This document shows, one piece after another, positions 25,029 through 35,706 of a DNA stretch of 64,000 nt. This DNA comes from Pseudoduganella armeniaca (lineage in GTDB: Bacteria > Pseudomonadota > Gammaproteobacteria > Burkholderiales > Burkholderiaceae_D): the NCBI RefSeq assembly GCF_003028855.1, contig NZ_CP028324.1, positions 1,860,001 to 1,924,000 of the forward strand, read 5' to 3'. Both the position numbers and the translations under genes were made by a program. The stretch's first letter is position 1; each line of letters opens with the position of its first letter. The notes under the pieces are model-generated. The model worked only from the letters and a program-made list of their open reading frames with translations, was not told the origin of the DNA and did not search any database.

Positions 25029-25958
25029 ATGGCAAATCTGATTTCGCTGCTGCAGGAGTATGGCGTCCTGATCGTTTTCATCGTCGTGCTGGTCGAGCAG
25101 ATGGGCTTGCCGCTGCCTGCTTATCCGATCCTGATCGTATCCGGGGCGCTGGCGATCGGCGAGGGCGGCACAGGGAATGGCACCGCCCTGGCCGGCGTGC
25201 TGGCCGTCAGCCTGGGCGCCTGCCTGCTGGCCGACTTTTTCTGGTTCCGGGCCGGCCGCCATTACGGCAAGCGCGTGCTGCGGCTGCTGTGCAAGATCTC
25301 CTTGTCGCCCGACTACTGCGTCAGCCAGACCGAGGACAATTTCCGCAAATGGGGCCCGAAGTCGCTGATCGTGGCCAAGTTCATCCCCGGCTTCAACACG
25401 ATCGGGCCGCCGCTGGCCGGGGCGATGGGCACGCGCGCCTCGGTGTTCTTCAGCTTCAGCGCGCTGGGCGGGCTGCTGTGGAGCCTGACGGGCATCTCGA
25501 TCGGCGCCTATTTTCACGCCAACGTCGACCAGGTGCTGGACATGCTGGCCACGATGGGCAGCACGGCGCTGACGGTGCTGGGCATCCTGCTGGCGCTGTT
25601 CGTGCTGTTCAAGTACATCGAGCGGCGCCGCTTCCAGCGCGCCATGCAGACCGAGCGCATCAGCGTCGAGCAACTGAAGGCCCTGCTGGCGGACGGCCAC
25701 GAGCCAGTGCTGGTGGATGCCCGCAGTGCCACCGCGCAGCAGATGGAGCCGCCGGTGCCGGGCGCACTGCTGCTGAACGGCGATCCGGCCACGATCCTGG
25801 CCGCGCTGCCGCGTGACCGGCACATCGTCGTCTACTGCAGCTGCCCGAACGACGTCACGGCTGCCAGCGTGGCCAAGCAGTTGCAAGAGCAGGGCTACAC
25901 GCTCGCCAAGCCGCTGCATGGCGGGCTGGACGCCTGGAACAGCGCCTTCGGCAACTGA
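25029..25958 (+). CDS. DedA/VTT-domain membrane protein fused to a rhodanese domain
   Basis: 309 residues. Residues 1 to about 205 form a DedA/SNARE-associated (VTT) domain with several membrane helices, the EQMGLPLPAYP re-entrant segment and AKFIPGFNTIGPPLAG. Residues about 215–309 form a rhodanese-like domain with a cysteine in the active-site loop position (VVYCSCPNDVTA) and the usual GGLDAW ending. DedA proteins are implicated in lipid-carrier flipping and proton-motive-force homeostasis; rhodaneses transfer sulphur or act as signalling modules. The ATG overlaps the corrected stop of the ABC ATPase (TAATG), so it may belong to that operon. The last 51 bp are tandemly duplicated downstream. 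Confidence 0.88.
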   Translation: MANLISLLQEYGVLIVFIVVLVEQMGLPLPAYPILIVSGALAIGEGGTGNGTALAGVLAVSLGACLLADFFWFRAGRHYGKRVLRLLCKISLSPDYCVSQTEDNFRKWGPKSLIVAKFIPGFNTIGPPLAGAMGTRASVFFSFSALGGLLWSLTGISIGAYFHANVDQVLDMLATMGSTALTVLGILLALFVLFKYIERRRFQRAMQTERISVEQLKALLADGHEPVLVDARSATAQQMEPPVPGALLLNGDPATILAALPRDRHIVVYCSCPNDVTAASVAKQLQEQGYTLAKPLHGGLDAWNSAFGN

Positions 25959-26083
25959 TTGTCAGAAATGTCCGGGACTGTCCCGGACTTTTCCGAAGCC
26001 GCTGCACGGCGGGCTGGACGCCTGGAACAGCGCCTTCGGCAACTGATTTTCAGAAATGTCCGGGACTGTCCCGGACTTTTCCG
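25908..26083 (+). repeat. Two tandem 88-bp units spanning a gene end and a palindrome
   Basis: Unit 1 (25908–25995) holds the last 51 bases of the DedA-rhodanese gene, its TGA, and the palindrome GTCCGGGACTGTCCCGGAC with TTTT. Unit 2 (25996–26083) repeats all of it with two substitutions, including the stop codon and palindrome (26058–26076). Each palindrome plus TTTT may work as a weak terminator. Confidence 0.95.
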
Positions 26084-26183
26084 TGGTAACGTTTCCTCTA
26101 AACAGGGGTCTGTCCCGGTTTTTTGATTGCAGTAGTCATACTACGGCTCAGTTTGTGCGGTTTCGGGGAGGATTTGCCGAAGA

Positions 26184-26198
26184 TGTACCAAAACTACA
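26184..26198. promoter_or_regulatory. TGTA-N7-TACA inverted repeat upstream of glk
   Basis: A 15-bp partial palindrome 66 bp before the glucokinase start. Its shape is reminiscent of sugar-phosphate-responsive (RpiR/HexR-type) operators, but that link is speculation. A further GTAGT-CAT-ACTAC repeat lies at 26132–26144. Confidence 0.3.
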
Positions 26199-26264
26199 CT
26201 CAACTCTTGCGCCTACGCTAAGATATCCGATAGGATTAGGCCTCGACTATTTTTTGGCCGCACC

Positions 26265-27287
26265 ATGAACGTCATGTCCGATTCCGCGTCGCTGATCACT
26301 TCTTCCGTTTTCCCTGGCGGCGCGCGCCTGCTGGCCGATATCGGCGGCACCAACGCCCGCTTCGCGCTGGAGACGGCGCCCGGCCAAGTCGGGCATATTC
26401 ACGTGCTGGCCTGTGCTGACCACGCCACGCTGGCGGACGCCATGCGCGCCTACCTTGCCCTGCCGGACTTGGCCGCGGCATCGAAGGGCATCCGCCACGG
26501 CGCCATCGCGATCGCCAACCCCGTCACGGGCGACCTGGTAAGGATGACGAATCACCACTGGGAGTTCTCCATCGAGGCACTGCGCCGCGACGTCAACTTC
26601 GAGGTACTGGCCGTCGTCAACGACTTCACGGCATTGGCGCGCTCCCTGCCGCACATCCCGGCCGCGCAGAAGCGCCAGGTGGGCGGTGGCACGGCCGTCG
26701 AGGGCACGCCGCTGGGCCTGATCGGCGCCGGCACCGGCCTGGGCGTCTCCGGCCTGATCCCGTCGGCCTCCGGCTGGACGGCGCTGCTGTCCGAAGGCGG
26801 CCACGTCAGCTTCGCGCCGATGAACGAGACCGAAGTGGCGATCCTGCAATTCGCCTGGAAGGAATTCGAACACGTGTCGGCCGAGCGCCTGCTGTCGGGT
26901 GTCGGCATCGAGCTGATCTACCGCGCGCTGGCCGATTACCGCAAGCTCGACGCCGAAGTGCTGGGCGCCCCCGAGATCGCACGCCGCGCACTCGATGGCA
27001 GCTGCCCGCTGTGCGACGACACCATCGAGGCGTTCTGCACGATGCTGGGCACGATCGCCGGCAACCTGGGCGTGACCCTGGGCGCGCAGGGCGGTATCTA
27101 TATAGGTGGGGGGATCGTGCCGCGCCTGGGCGAGCGCTTCGACCGCTCGGGCTTCCGCACCCGCTTCGAGGCCAAGGGCCGCTTCCGCAATTACCTGGCG
27201 GCGATTCCGACCTTCGTCATCACGGCGGAATACCCGGCTTTCCTGGGCGTCTCGGCCATCCTGGCGGAGCGGCTTGCAGCTGCCTGA
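26265..27287 (+). CDS. glk: Glucokinase, bacterial Glk family
   Basis: 340 residues. The N-terminal phosphate-binding motif ADIGGTNARFAL, the VVNDFTA catalytic Asp region, GLIGAGTGLGVSGL and the ATP-binding GGIYIGGGIVPRLGERF are all present, matching the Glk (PF02685) family that phosphorylates glucose with ATP. The first ATG (26265) lacks a clear Shine-Dalgarno; an ATG at 26274 is possible. It is monocistronic, with 306 bp of non-coding sequence before it that holds a duplicated gene end, palindromes and two inverted repeats. Confidence 0.95.
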   Translation: MNVMSDSASLITSSVFPGGARLLADIGGTNARFALETAPGQVGHIHVLACADHATLADAMRAYLALPDLAAASKGIRHGAIAIANPVTGDLVRMTNHHWEFSIEALRRDVNFEVLAVVNDFTALARSLPHIPAAQKRQVGGGTAVEGTPLGLIGAGTGLGVSGLIPSASGWTALLSEGGHVSFAPMNETEVAILQFAWKEFEHVSAERLLSGVGIELIYRALADYRKLDAEVLGAPEIARRALDGSCPLCDDTIEAFCTMLGTIAGNLGVTLGAQGGIYIGGGIVPRLGERFDRSGFRTRFEAKGRFRNYLAAIPTFVITAEYPAFLGVSAILAERLAAA

Positions 27288-27330
27288 GGGCGGCGCTGGA
27301 TACGGTCGCGCACGCAACGCGGCCGCGGAA

Positions 27331-27361
27331 TTGCACTTTTCTCGATTTTATCGGGTACAAT
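27331..27361 (+). promoter_or_regulatory. Promoter candidate upstream of scpB
   Basis: TTGCAC (27331–27336), a 19-bp spacer and TACAAT (27356–27361). The spacer is longer than ideal. Transcription from about 27368 would give a 5' leader of nearly 250 bases. Confidence 0.45.
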
Positions 27362-27614
27362 GACCAAAGTTGGATGAAACGGCAGCGCGCGTTCGCGCAG
27401 TAATCTGAGCGCGCGGTCCTGAGAAACCTTGGGAAGCCCATGGCAGGCCAGCGCCCGATCGAGTCGGGTGGCACGGCGGCACGAGGGCGACAGGCCTCCC
27501 CGGAATTGCCGGCCGGTTTTCTCCCCGAAAACACATCTCTCCATCTGTGACTTACCGCCCGGCGCGCAGCGGCCCGGCGGCTTCTTGCATGGATGTGCGA
27601 CCACAAGATTGCTT
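27362..27614 (+). other. Long untranslated leader of scpB or possible small RNA
   Basis: No convincing coding sequence: the reading frame open from 27429 into scpB encodes a low-complexity Arg/Pro stretch unlike the family N-terminus. Several local hairpins are visible, for example CCCGA-TCGAG-TCGGG (27464–27478) and GTTTTC-TCCCC-GAAAAC. Whether this is a structured RNA cannot be decided by eye. Confidence 0.35.
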
Positions 27615-28343
27615 ATGGATACAGCTGAGGCCAAGAAAGTCCTCGAAACCGCGCTGCTTTGCGCTCGTGAGCCGTTATCGATTCACAGCCTGAAAAAGTT
27701 ATACGTCGACATCGACGACCAGGGGCGCCCGCTGGGCACCGGTGTCGGCGCCGACACGATCAAGCAACTGCTGGAAGAGCTGCGGCAGGACTGGCAGGGC
27801 CGCGGCATCGAGGTGGTTGGCCTCGCTTCAGGCTGGCGCTTCCAGAGCCGGCCGGAGATGAAGCAGTACCTGGACCGGCTCAATCCGGAAAAGCCGCAGA
27901 AGTACTCGCGCGCGACATTGGAAACGCTGGCGATCATCGCCTACCGCCAGCCAGTGACGCGCGGCGACATCGAGGAGATTCGCGGCGTGGCCGTGAACTC
28001 GCAGACGATCAAGATGCTGGAGGACCGCGGTTGGATCGACGTGGTCGGCTATCGCGACGTACTGGGCCGCCCGGCATTGCTGGGTACCACGAAGCAGTTC
28101 CTGGATGACCTGGGCTTACAATCGCTGTCCCAGCTGCCGCCATTGCAGCAAATCAGCGATGTGCAGAACGCCAATTCGATGGAAGTACTCGAAGCCGCGC
28201 TGCAGGAGAATTTCGAGAAGGCGGCCCATGCCGCCGCAGTCCCTGACAATGTAGCGCCCGAAGAAGCACCCGCCACCGGCGCGGTGCCGCAAGTAGCGCC
28301 CGACGCTGACCCCACGCAAGAACAAACGAATGAACAACACTGA
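27615..28343 (+). CDS. scpB: Segregation and condensation protein B
   Basis: 242 residues. Two winged-helix domains: residues 1 to about 85 (AKKVLETALLCAREPLS) and about 90–170 (SRATLETLAIIAYRQPVTRGDIEEIRGV, the family signature), followed by an Ala/Pro-rich acidic tail. ScpB dimers bind ScpA and regulate SMC condensin on the chromosome. scpA is not in the window. The ATG at 27615 was chosen because MDTAEAKKVLE aligns with the family start; a TTG at 27609 is possible. Its end overlaps rluB by 14 bp, implying coupled translation. Confidence 0.94.
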   Translation: MDTAEAKKVLETALLCAREPLSIHSLKKLYVDIDDQGRPLGTGVGADTIKQLLEELRQDWQGRGIEVVGLASGWRFQSRPEMKQYLDRLNPEKPQKYSRATLETLAIIAYRQPVTRGDIEEIRGVAVNSQTIKMLEDRGWIDVVGYRDVLGRPALLGTTKQFLDDLGLQSLSQLPPLQQISDVQNANSMEVLEAALQENFEKAAHAAAVPDNVAPEEAPATGAVPQVAPDADPTQEQTNEQH

Positions 28344-30270
28344 CAAGACCAACGAGACCGGCGCGCAGGAAGTCGCCGCCGCAGCCGTCAAGCCGAAGCG
28401 CCGCACCAAGGCCCAGATCGAAGCGGACAACGCGGCACTGCTGGCCGCCGGCGAGACGCCGAAGCCGAAGCGCACCCGCAAGACCGCCGCCAGCGCCGAG
28501 GGCGCCGCTGCGCCGGCCGAGGTGGCCGCCGTGGCCGATACCGCACCGGTCGCTGCCGAGGCGGCCCCCGTGAAGAAGCCGCGCGGCCGCGCTGCCAAGC
28601 CGGCCGCCGTGACGCCGGTCGAGGCTGCGCCGGTCGCCGTCGAGCCGCAACAGGCGCCGGCCGCGGCGCCGTCCGAGCCGGCGGTGAGCGGTGAGAAAAA
28701 GGCGCGCACGCCGCGTGGGCCGCGCCAGATGCGTGAACAGCGCGCGCTGCGCGAAGTGGAAAAGGCCGAGCGCGCCGAAGCGGCGCCGGCCGCCGAGCCG
28801 GTCCAGGAAGTTGTCGTGGCTGCCGAAGGCGCCGCGGCGCCGGAACGCGCCGGTCGTGGCGAGGGCCGTGGCGAAGCTCGCAACGGCAAGCGCAAGGGCA
28901 AGCAGGGCAAACCGGCCCAGCAGGCCCAAGGGCAGCAGGGTCAGCAAGGCCAGCAAGGCCAGCGCCGCCAGGGCGGCAACGGCGGCGGCAAGCTCAGCGA
29001 AGCCGATGCGGTGTTCTCGTTCGTCACGTCCGACGCGTTCGACCGCGACGAGGGTGCCCGCGCCAAGGGGCCGCAGAAGGCGGCGCGCCGCGACCTGACG
29101 GCCGAGGATGATGCGCCGAAGCTGCACAAGGTGCTGGCGGAAGCGGGCCTGGGCTCGCGCCGCGACATGGAAGACCTGATCGTTGCCGGCCGCGTGTCCG
29201 TCAACGGCGAGCCGGCCCATATCGGCCAGCGCATCCTGCCGACGGATGCCGTGCGCATCAACGGCAAACTGATCCAGCGTAAGGTCAGCAAGAAGCCGCC
29301 GCGCGTGCTGGTGTACCACAAGCCGGCCGGTGAAATCGTGTCGCACGACGATCCGGACGGCCGTCCGTCCGTGTTCGATCGCCTGCCGCAGATGAAAGTC
29401 GGCAAGTGGCTGGCCGTCGGCCGCCTCGACTTCAACACGGAAGGCCTGCTGCTGTTCACCACGTCCGGTGACCTGGCCAACCGCCTGATGCACCCGCGCT
29501 ACAACATCGACCGCGAATACGCCGTGCGCACGCTGGGCGTGCTGGAAGAGGGCATGCGCCAGAAGCTGCTAGCCGGCGTCGAGCTGGAAGACGGCCTGGC
29601 GCAGTTCTCCAAGATCGCCGACGGCGGCGGCGAAGGCGTCAACAAGTGGTATCGCGTGGTCATCGGCGAGGGCCGCAACCGCGAGGTGCGCCGCATGTTC
29701 GAGGCGGTCGGCCTGACGGTGTCGCGCCTGATCCGTACCCGCTATGGCGCACTGACCCTGCCGAGCAACCTGAAGCGCGGCCGCTGGGAAGAGATGGAAG
29801 AAAACACGGTGCGCGACCTGCTGGCGATGGTCGGTGTTGAAAAGAAACAGTCCGGCGACGGCGCCGCCAAGGGCGGCAATGCCCGTGGCGAACGCAACGG
29901 CAACGAGCGTGGCGGCGAAAAGCGCGGTCGCGAACGCGAGCAGAACTTCAACCGCCTGGATGTCAGCAACAAGAACGCCGACCCGTTCCCGCAGGCGCCG
30001 CGCGGCGCGCGCGGCGGCCAGGGCCAGGGCAGCTATTTCGGTGCCGGCGGCACGGGTCGTCCCGGTACTGCCGGGCGTGGCCAGGGCTTCGGCCGGGCCG
30101 GCCTGGGCGACCAGGGTGGCGGCCGTCCGGGCCAGCCGGCCAAGGCGCGCGGTCCAAAGCAGCCCGATCCGCTGCAGACGACGTTCGGTTTCGCCGCCCA
30201 GCCACGCCGCGGCGGCCCGCCGCGTGGCGGCGCGATCGACCACGGCATGCCGCGGCGGCGCAAGGGTTGA
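28330..30270 (+). CDS. rluB: 23S rRNA pseudouridine synthase RluB with long low-complexity tails
   Basis: 646 residues, about twice the E. coli RluB. The core, about residues 255–500, contains an S4 RNA-binding domain (KLHKVLAEAGLGSRRDMEDLI) and the synthase domain with catalytic D367 in GRLDFNTEGLLL. RluB converts U2605 (E. coli numbering) of 23S rRNA to pseudouridine. The N-terminal 250 residues are Ala/Lys/Pro/Glu-rich with a GQQGQQGQQGQ repeat. The C-terminal 140 residues are Gly/Arg/Asn-rich. Both tails look disordered and basic, suggesting extra RNA contact. It overlaps scpB at its start. Confidence 0.94.
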   Translation: MNNTDKTNETGAQEVAAAAVKPKRRTKAQIEADNAALLAAGETPKPKRTRKTAASAEGAAAPAEVAAVADTAPVAAEAAPVKKPRGRAAKPAAVTPVEAAPVAVEPQQAPAAAPSEPAVSGEKKARTPRGPRQMREQRALREVEKAERAEAAPAAEPVQEVVVAAEGAAAPERAGRGEGRGEARNGKRKGKQGKPAQQAQGQQGQQGQQGQRRQGGNGGGKLSEADAVFSFVTSDAFDRDEGARAKGPQKAARRDLTAEDDAPKLHKVLAEAGLGSRRDMEDLIVAGRVSVNGEPAHIGQRILPTDAVRINGKLIQRKVSKKPPRVLVYHKPAGEIVSHDDPDGRPSVFDRLPQMKVGKWLAVGRLDFNTEGLLLFTTSGDLANRLMHPRYNIDREYAVRTLGVLEEGMRQKLLAGVELEDGLAQFSKIADGGGEGVNKWYRVVIGEGRNREVRRMFEAVGLTVSRLIRTRYGALTLPSNLKRGRWEEMEENTVRDLLAMVGVEKKQSGDGAAKGGNARGERNGNERGGEKRGREREQNFNRLDVSNKNADPFPQAPRGARGGQGQGSYFGAGGTGRPGTAGRGQGFGRAGLGDQGGGRPGQPAKARGPKQPDPLQTTFGFAAQPRRGGPPRGGAIDHGMPRRRKG

Positions 30271-30289
30271 GCTGCGGCTGTCGAGGCTT

Positions 30290-30381
30290 GGGGTCTGTCC
30301 CTTCGGGACTGACCCCGGTTTCCCACGGCACGAGTTGGTCCGATGAAAACCGGGGTCAGTCCCCATGCGGGGACAGACCCC
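30290..30381. repeat. Pair of palindromes, GGGGTCTGTCCC type, in inverted arrangement
   Basis: Left element 30290–30316 (GGGGTCTGTCCC TTC GGGACTGACCCC) and right element 30351–30381 (GGGGTCAGTCCCC ATGC GGGGACAGACCCC) are themselves inverted relative to each other, so the whole 92 bp can also fold as one long hairpin. It begins 20 bp after rluB. Confidence 0.85.
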
Positions 30382-30445
30382 AGCGGGATACCCCAAAAGC
30401 CAACTTTGCCACTGTTGTAACTACGTTCCGCTTCATTATGCGGCA

Positions 30446-30474
30446 TTGCAGCGAAATCAATAAGCCGCTATAAT
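30446..30474 (+). promoter_or_regulatory. Strong sigma-70-type promoter of the rimP–nusA–infB leader
   Basis: TTGCAG (30446–30451), a 17-bp spacer and a consensus TATAAT (30469–30474). Start expected near 30481, 150 bp before rimP. Confidence 0.75.
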
Positions 30475-30546
30475 GAGCAGCCTAGTAAAAGTTCTTCGCA
30501 GGTAGGTTTGCTGAGAGTGCTTTCATCTGGCTGGCAGGACAAGAAG

Positions 30547-30571
30547 ATGGGCAGTTGCCCATTTTTTTTTT
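30547..30571 (+). terminator. Terminator-like hairpin in the rimP leader
   Basis: ATGGGCA GT TGCCCAT followed by nine T residues, about 65 bases after the predicted transcription start and 61 bases before rimP. With the promoter upstream it would make a short RNA or an attenuator of the whole operon. Confidence 0.75.
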
Positions 30572-30631
30572 GGTGATTCGTTTTAGAGGGTCTGGAAATT
30601 CGCTTCCCGGCCCCGATCTGGAGATTTTTCT

Positions 30632-31120
30632 TTGCAACTGCTGGATTTGATTGAGAAGACCGTCGCAGGTCTGGGCTACGAGCTGGTCGATTTCGAGCGG
30701 GCCGAGCGTGGATTGCTGCGCGTGTATATCGACTTCCCTGCCGCGGACGCAGAAGAAAAAGGCCCGATCACGGTGGAAGACTGTGCCACGGTCAGCCATC
30801 AGCTGTCGCACGTGCTGACGGTCGAGAACGTTCCCTACGAACGGCTCGAGATCTCGTCGCCCGGCCTGGACCGGCCGCTGCGCAAGCTGAGCGATTTCGA
30901 GCGTTTTGCCGGCCACGAGGCCATCGTCAAGCTGCGCATGGCGCTGCCAGGCACCTCGAACCGCAAGTCCTACCAGGGCATTCTGCAACAGCCCGAAGGC
31001 GAGCAACTGGGTATTGAATTCGAAAGTAAAGATGGTCCTGCGGTGCTGAATTTCACGCTCGCGGATATGGATAAGGCACGCTTGGTGCCACAGGTGGATT
31101 TTAGGAGCCGCAAAGCATGA
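30632..31120 (+). CDS. rimP: Ribosome maturation factor RimP
   Basis: 162 residues from a TTG start, with GGAG eight bases upstream. The protein begins MQLLDLIEKTVAGLGYELVD, as usual for the family, and contains SPGLDRPLRK, the hallmark motif. RimP assists maturation of the 30S subunit, binding S12 and 16S rRNA. It heads the rimP–nusA–infB–rbfA–truB operon and overlaps nusA by ATGA. The TTG start may keep its expression low relative to the downstream genes. Confidence 0.95.
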   Translation: MQLLDLIEKTVAGLGYELVDFERAERGLLRVYIDFPAADAEEKGPITVEDCATVSHQLSHVLTVENVPYERLEISSPGLDRPLRKLSDFERFAGHEAIVKLRMALPGTSNRKSYQGILQQPEGEQLGIEFESKDGPAVLNFTLADMDKARLVPQVDFRSRKA

Positions 31121-32682
31121 GTCGCGAAGTATTGTTATTGGTGGATGCGCTGGCGCGCGAGAAGAACGTCGACAAGGACGTGGTATTCGGCGCGCTCGAG
31201 TTCGCACTGGCGCAGGCCACGAAAAAGCGCTATGAAGGCGAAGTGGACATCCGCGTTTCGATCGACCGCGATTCCGGCGAATTCGAATCGTTCCGCCGCT
31301 GGCACGTGGTGCCCGACGAAGCCGGCCTGCAACTGCCTGACCAGGAAGTGCTGCTGTTCGAAGCCAAGGAACAGATCCCCGATATCGAAGTCGACGAATA
31401 CATCGAGGAACCGATCGAGTCCGTCGAATTCGGCCGCCGCTTCGCGCAGGACACCAAGCAGGTCGTACTGCAGCGCGTGCGCGATGCCGAGCGCGAACAG
31501 ATCCTGGCCGACTTCCTGGAGCGCGGCGACTCGCTCGTGACCGGCACCATCAAGCGCATGGAACGCGGCGACGCCATCGTCGAATCGGGCAAGATCGAAG
31601 CGCGCCTGCCGCGCGACCAGATGATCCCGAAGGAAAACCTGCGTATCGGCGACCGCGTGCGGGCCTACATCCTGCGCGTGGACCGCAATATGCGTGGCCC
31701 GCAGGTGATCCTGTCGCGTACCGCGCCGGAATTCATCATGAAGCTGTTCGAGCTGGAAGTGCCGGAAATCGAGCAGGGCATGCTGGAGATTAAATCGGCC
31801 GCCCGCGATGCCGGCGTGCGCGCCAAGATCGCCGTCTACACGGCCGACAAGCGTATCGACCCGATCGGCACCTGCGTCGGCATGCGCGGTTCGCGCGTGC
31901 AGGCCGTGACCGGCGAACTGGGCGGCGAGCGCGTCGACATCGTGCTGTGGTCGGAAGACCCGGCGCAATTCGTCATCGGCGCGCTGGCCCCGGCCAACGT
32001 GTCGTCGATCATGGTCGACGAAGAGAAGCACGCGATGGACGTGGTCGTCGACGAAGAGAACCTGGCGATCGCCATCGGCCGCTCGGGCCAGAACGTGCGT
32101 CTGGCGTCCGAGCTGACCGGCTGGAAGATCAACATCATGACGGCCGAGGAATCGGCCGACAAGGCAGCCCAGGAAACGGCTGCGATCCGCGCCCTGTTCA
32201 TGGAAAAACTGGACGTCGACCAGGAAGTGGCCGACATCCTGGTCGAGGAAGGTTTCGCCAGCCTGGAAGAGATCGCCTACGTGCCGATCTCCGAGATGCT
32301 GGAAATCGAAGCTTTCGACGAAGACACCGTGAACGAACTGCGTACCCGTGCCCGCGACGCCCTGGTCACCGAGGCGATCGCTTCGGAAGAGGGGCTGGAA
32401 GGCATGGAGGAAGCACTGGTTGGCCTGGAAGGCATGGACCGCATCACCGCGGGCAAGCTTGGCCTGGCAGGCATCAAGACCGTCGAGCAGTTTGCCGGTC
32501 TGGCCTACGACGAATTCGGCGCCATCCTGGCGTTGTCGTCGGACCGTGCACGCGAACTGATTAATACTGAATTTGCAGATGTGACCGACGATGAAATGAA
32601 GCTGGTCGACGGCAAGTACGACGACCGTGCCAAGGCCCTTCAGGCCAAGGCGTGGGCACTGGCAGAAACGGCCAAAGCTTGA
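31117..32682 (+). CDS. nusA: Transcription termination/antitermination factor NusA
   Basis: 521 residues. N-terminal RNA-polymerase-binding domain (about 1–130), S1 domain (VTGTIKRMERGDAIVESG), KH1 and KH2 (DPIGTCVGMRGSRVQAV; LAIAIGRSGQNVRLAS) and two C-terminal acidic helix-hairpin repeats (about 350–500), the E. coli-like full arrangement that includes the alphaCTD/lambda-N binding repeats. It modulates pausing, termination and antitermination. The ATG overlaps the rimP stop. NusA could act on the hairpin at 30547–30571 in the leader of its own operon. Confidence 0.97.
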   Translation: MSREVLLLVDALAREKNVDKDVVFGALEFALAQATKKRYEGEVDIRVSIDRDSGEFESFRRWHVVPDEAGLQLPDQEVLLFEAKEQIPDIEVDEYIEEPIESVEFGRRFAQDTKQVVLQRVRDAEREQILADFLERGDSLVTGTIKRMERGDAIVESGKIEARLPRDQMIPKENLRIGDRVRAYILRVDRNMRGPQVILSRTAPEFIMKLFELEVPEIEQGMLEIKSAARDAGVRAKIAVYTADKRIDPIGTCVGMRGSRVQAVTGELGGERVDIVLWSEDPAQFVIGALAPANVSSIMVDEEKHAMDVVVDEENLAIAIGRSGQNVRLASELTGWKINIMTAEESADKAAQETAAIRALFMEKLDVDQEVADILVEEGFASLEEIAYVPISEMLEIEAFDEDTVNELRTRARDALVTEAIASEEGLEGMEEALVGLEGMDRITAGKLGLAGIKTVEQFAGLAYDEFGAILALSSDRARELINTEFADVTDDEMKLVDGKYDDRAKALQAKAWALAETAKA

Positions 32683-32726
32683 GTAGCATTCTTATCATCA
32701 CCGCGACACATAGAAAAGAGGACTGA

Positions 32727-35615
<2,889 letters not shown>

Positions 35616-35636
35616 TCGCAACGAGTGCGGTATCCG

Positions 35637-35690
35637 TGGCGGGTGCCGCCCGCTCCGCGCAAGCGGGGTGGGCGCCACCCGCCATTATTT
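35637..35690 (+). other. Long hairpin between infB and rbfA
   Basis: TGGCGGGTG (35637–35645) pairs with CACCCGCCA (35676–35684), with further GC pairing inside, followed by TTATTTTTATT. It may attenuate transcription into rbfA–truB or protect the infB 3' end. Not a perfect terminator. Confidence 0.5.
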
Positions 35691-35706
35691 TTATTGGTAG
35701 GACATC

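Noticed and set aside
27429..27614. N-terminal extension of ScpB by 62 residues
   Set aside because: The added Arg/Pro-rich stretch does not resemble ScpB, whose conserved start is at 27615.
30480..30631. A tRNA gene upstream of rimP, as metY is in E. coli
   Set aside because: No cloverleaf, T-loop consensus or CCA-proximal stem could be found; only a terminator-type hairpin is present.
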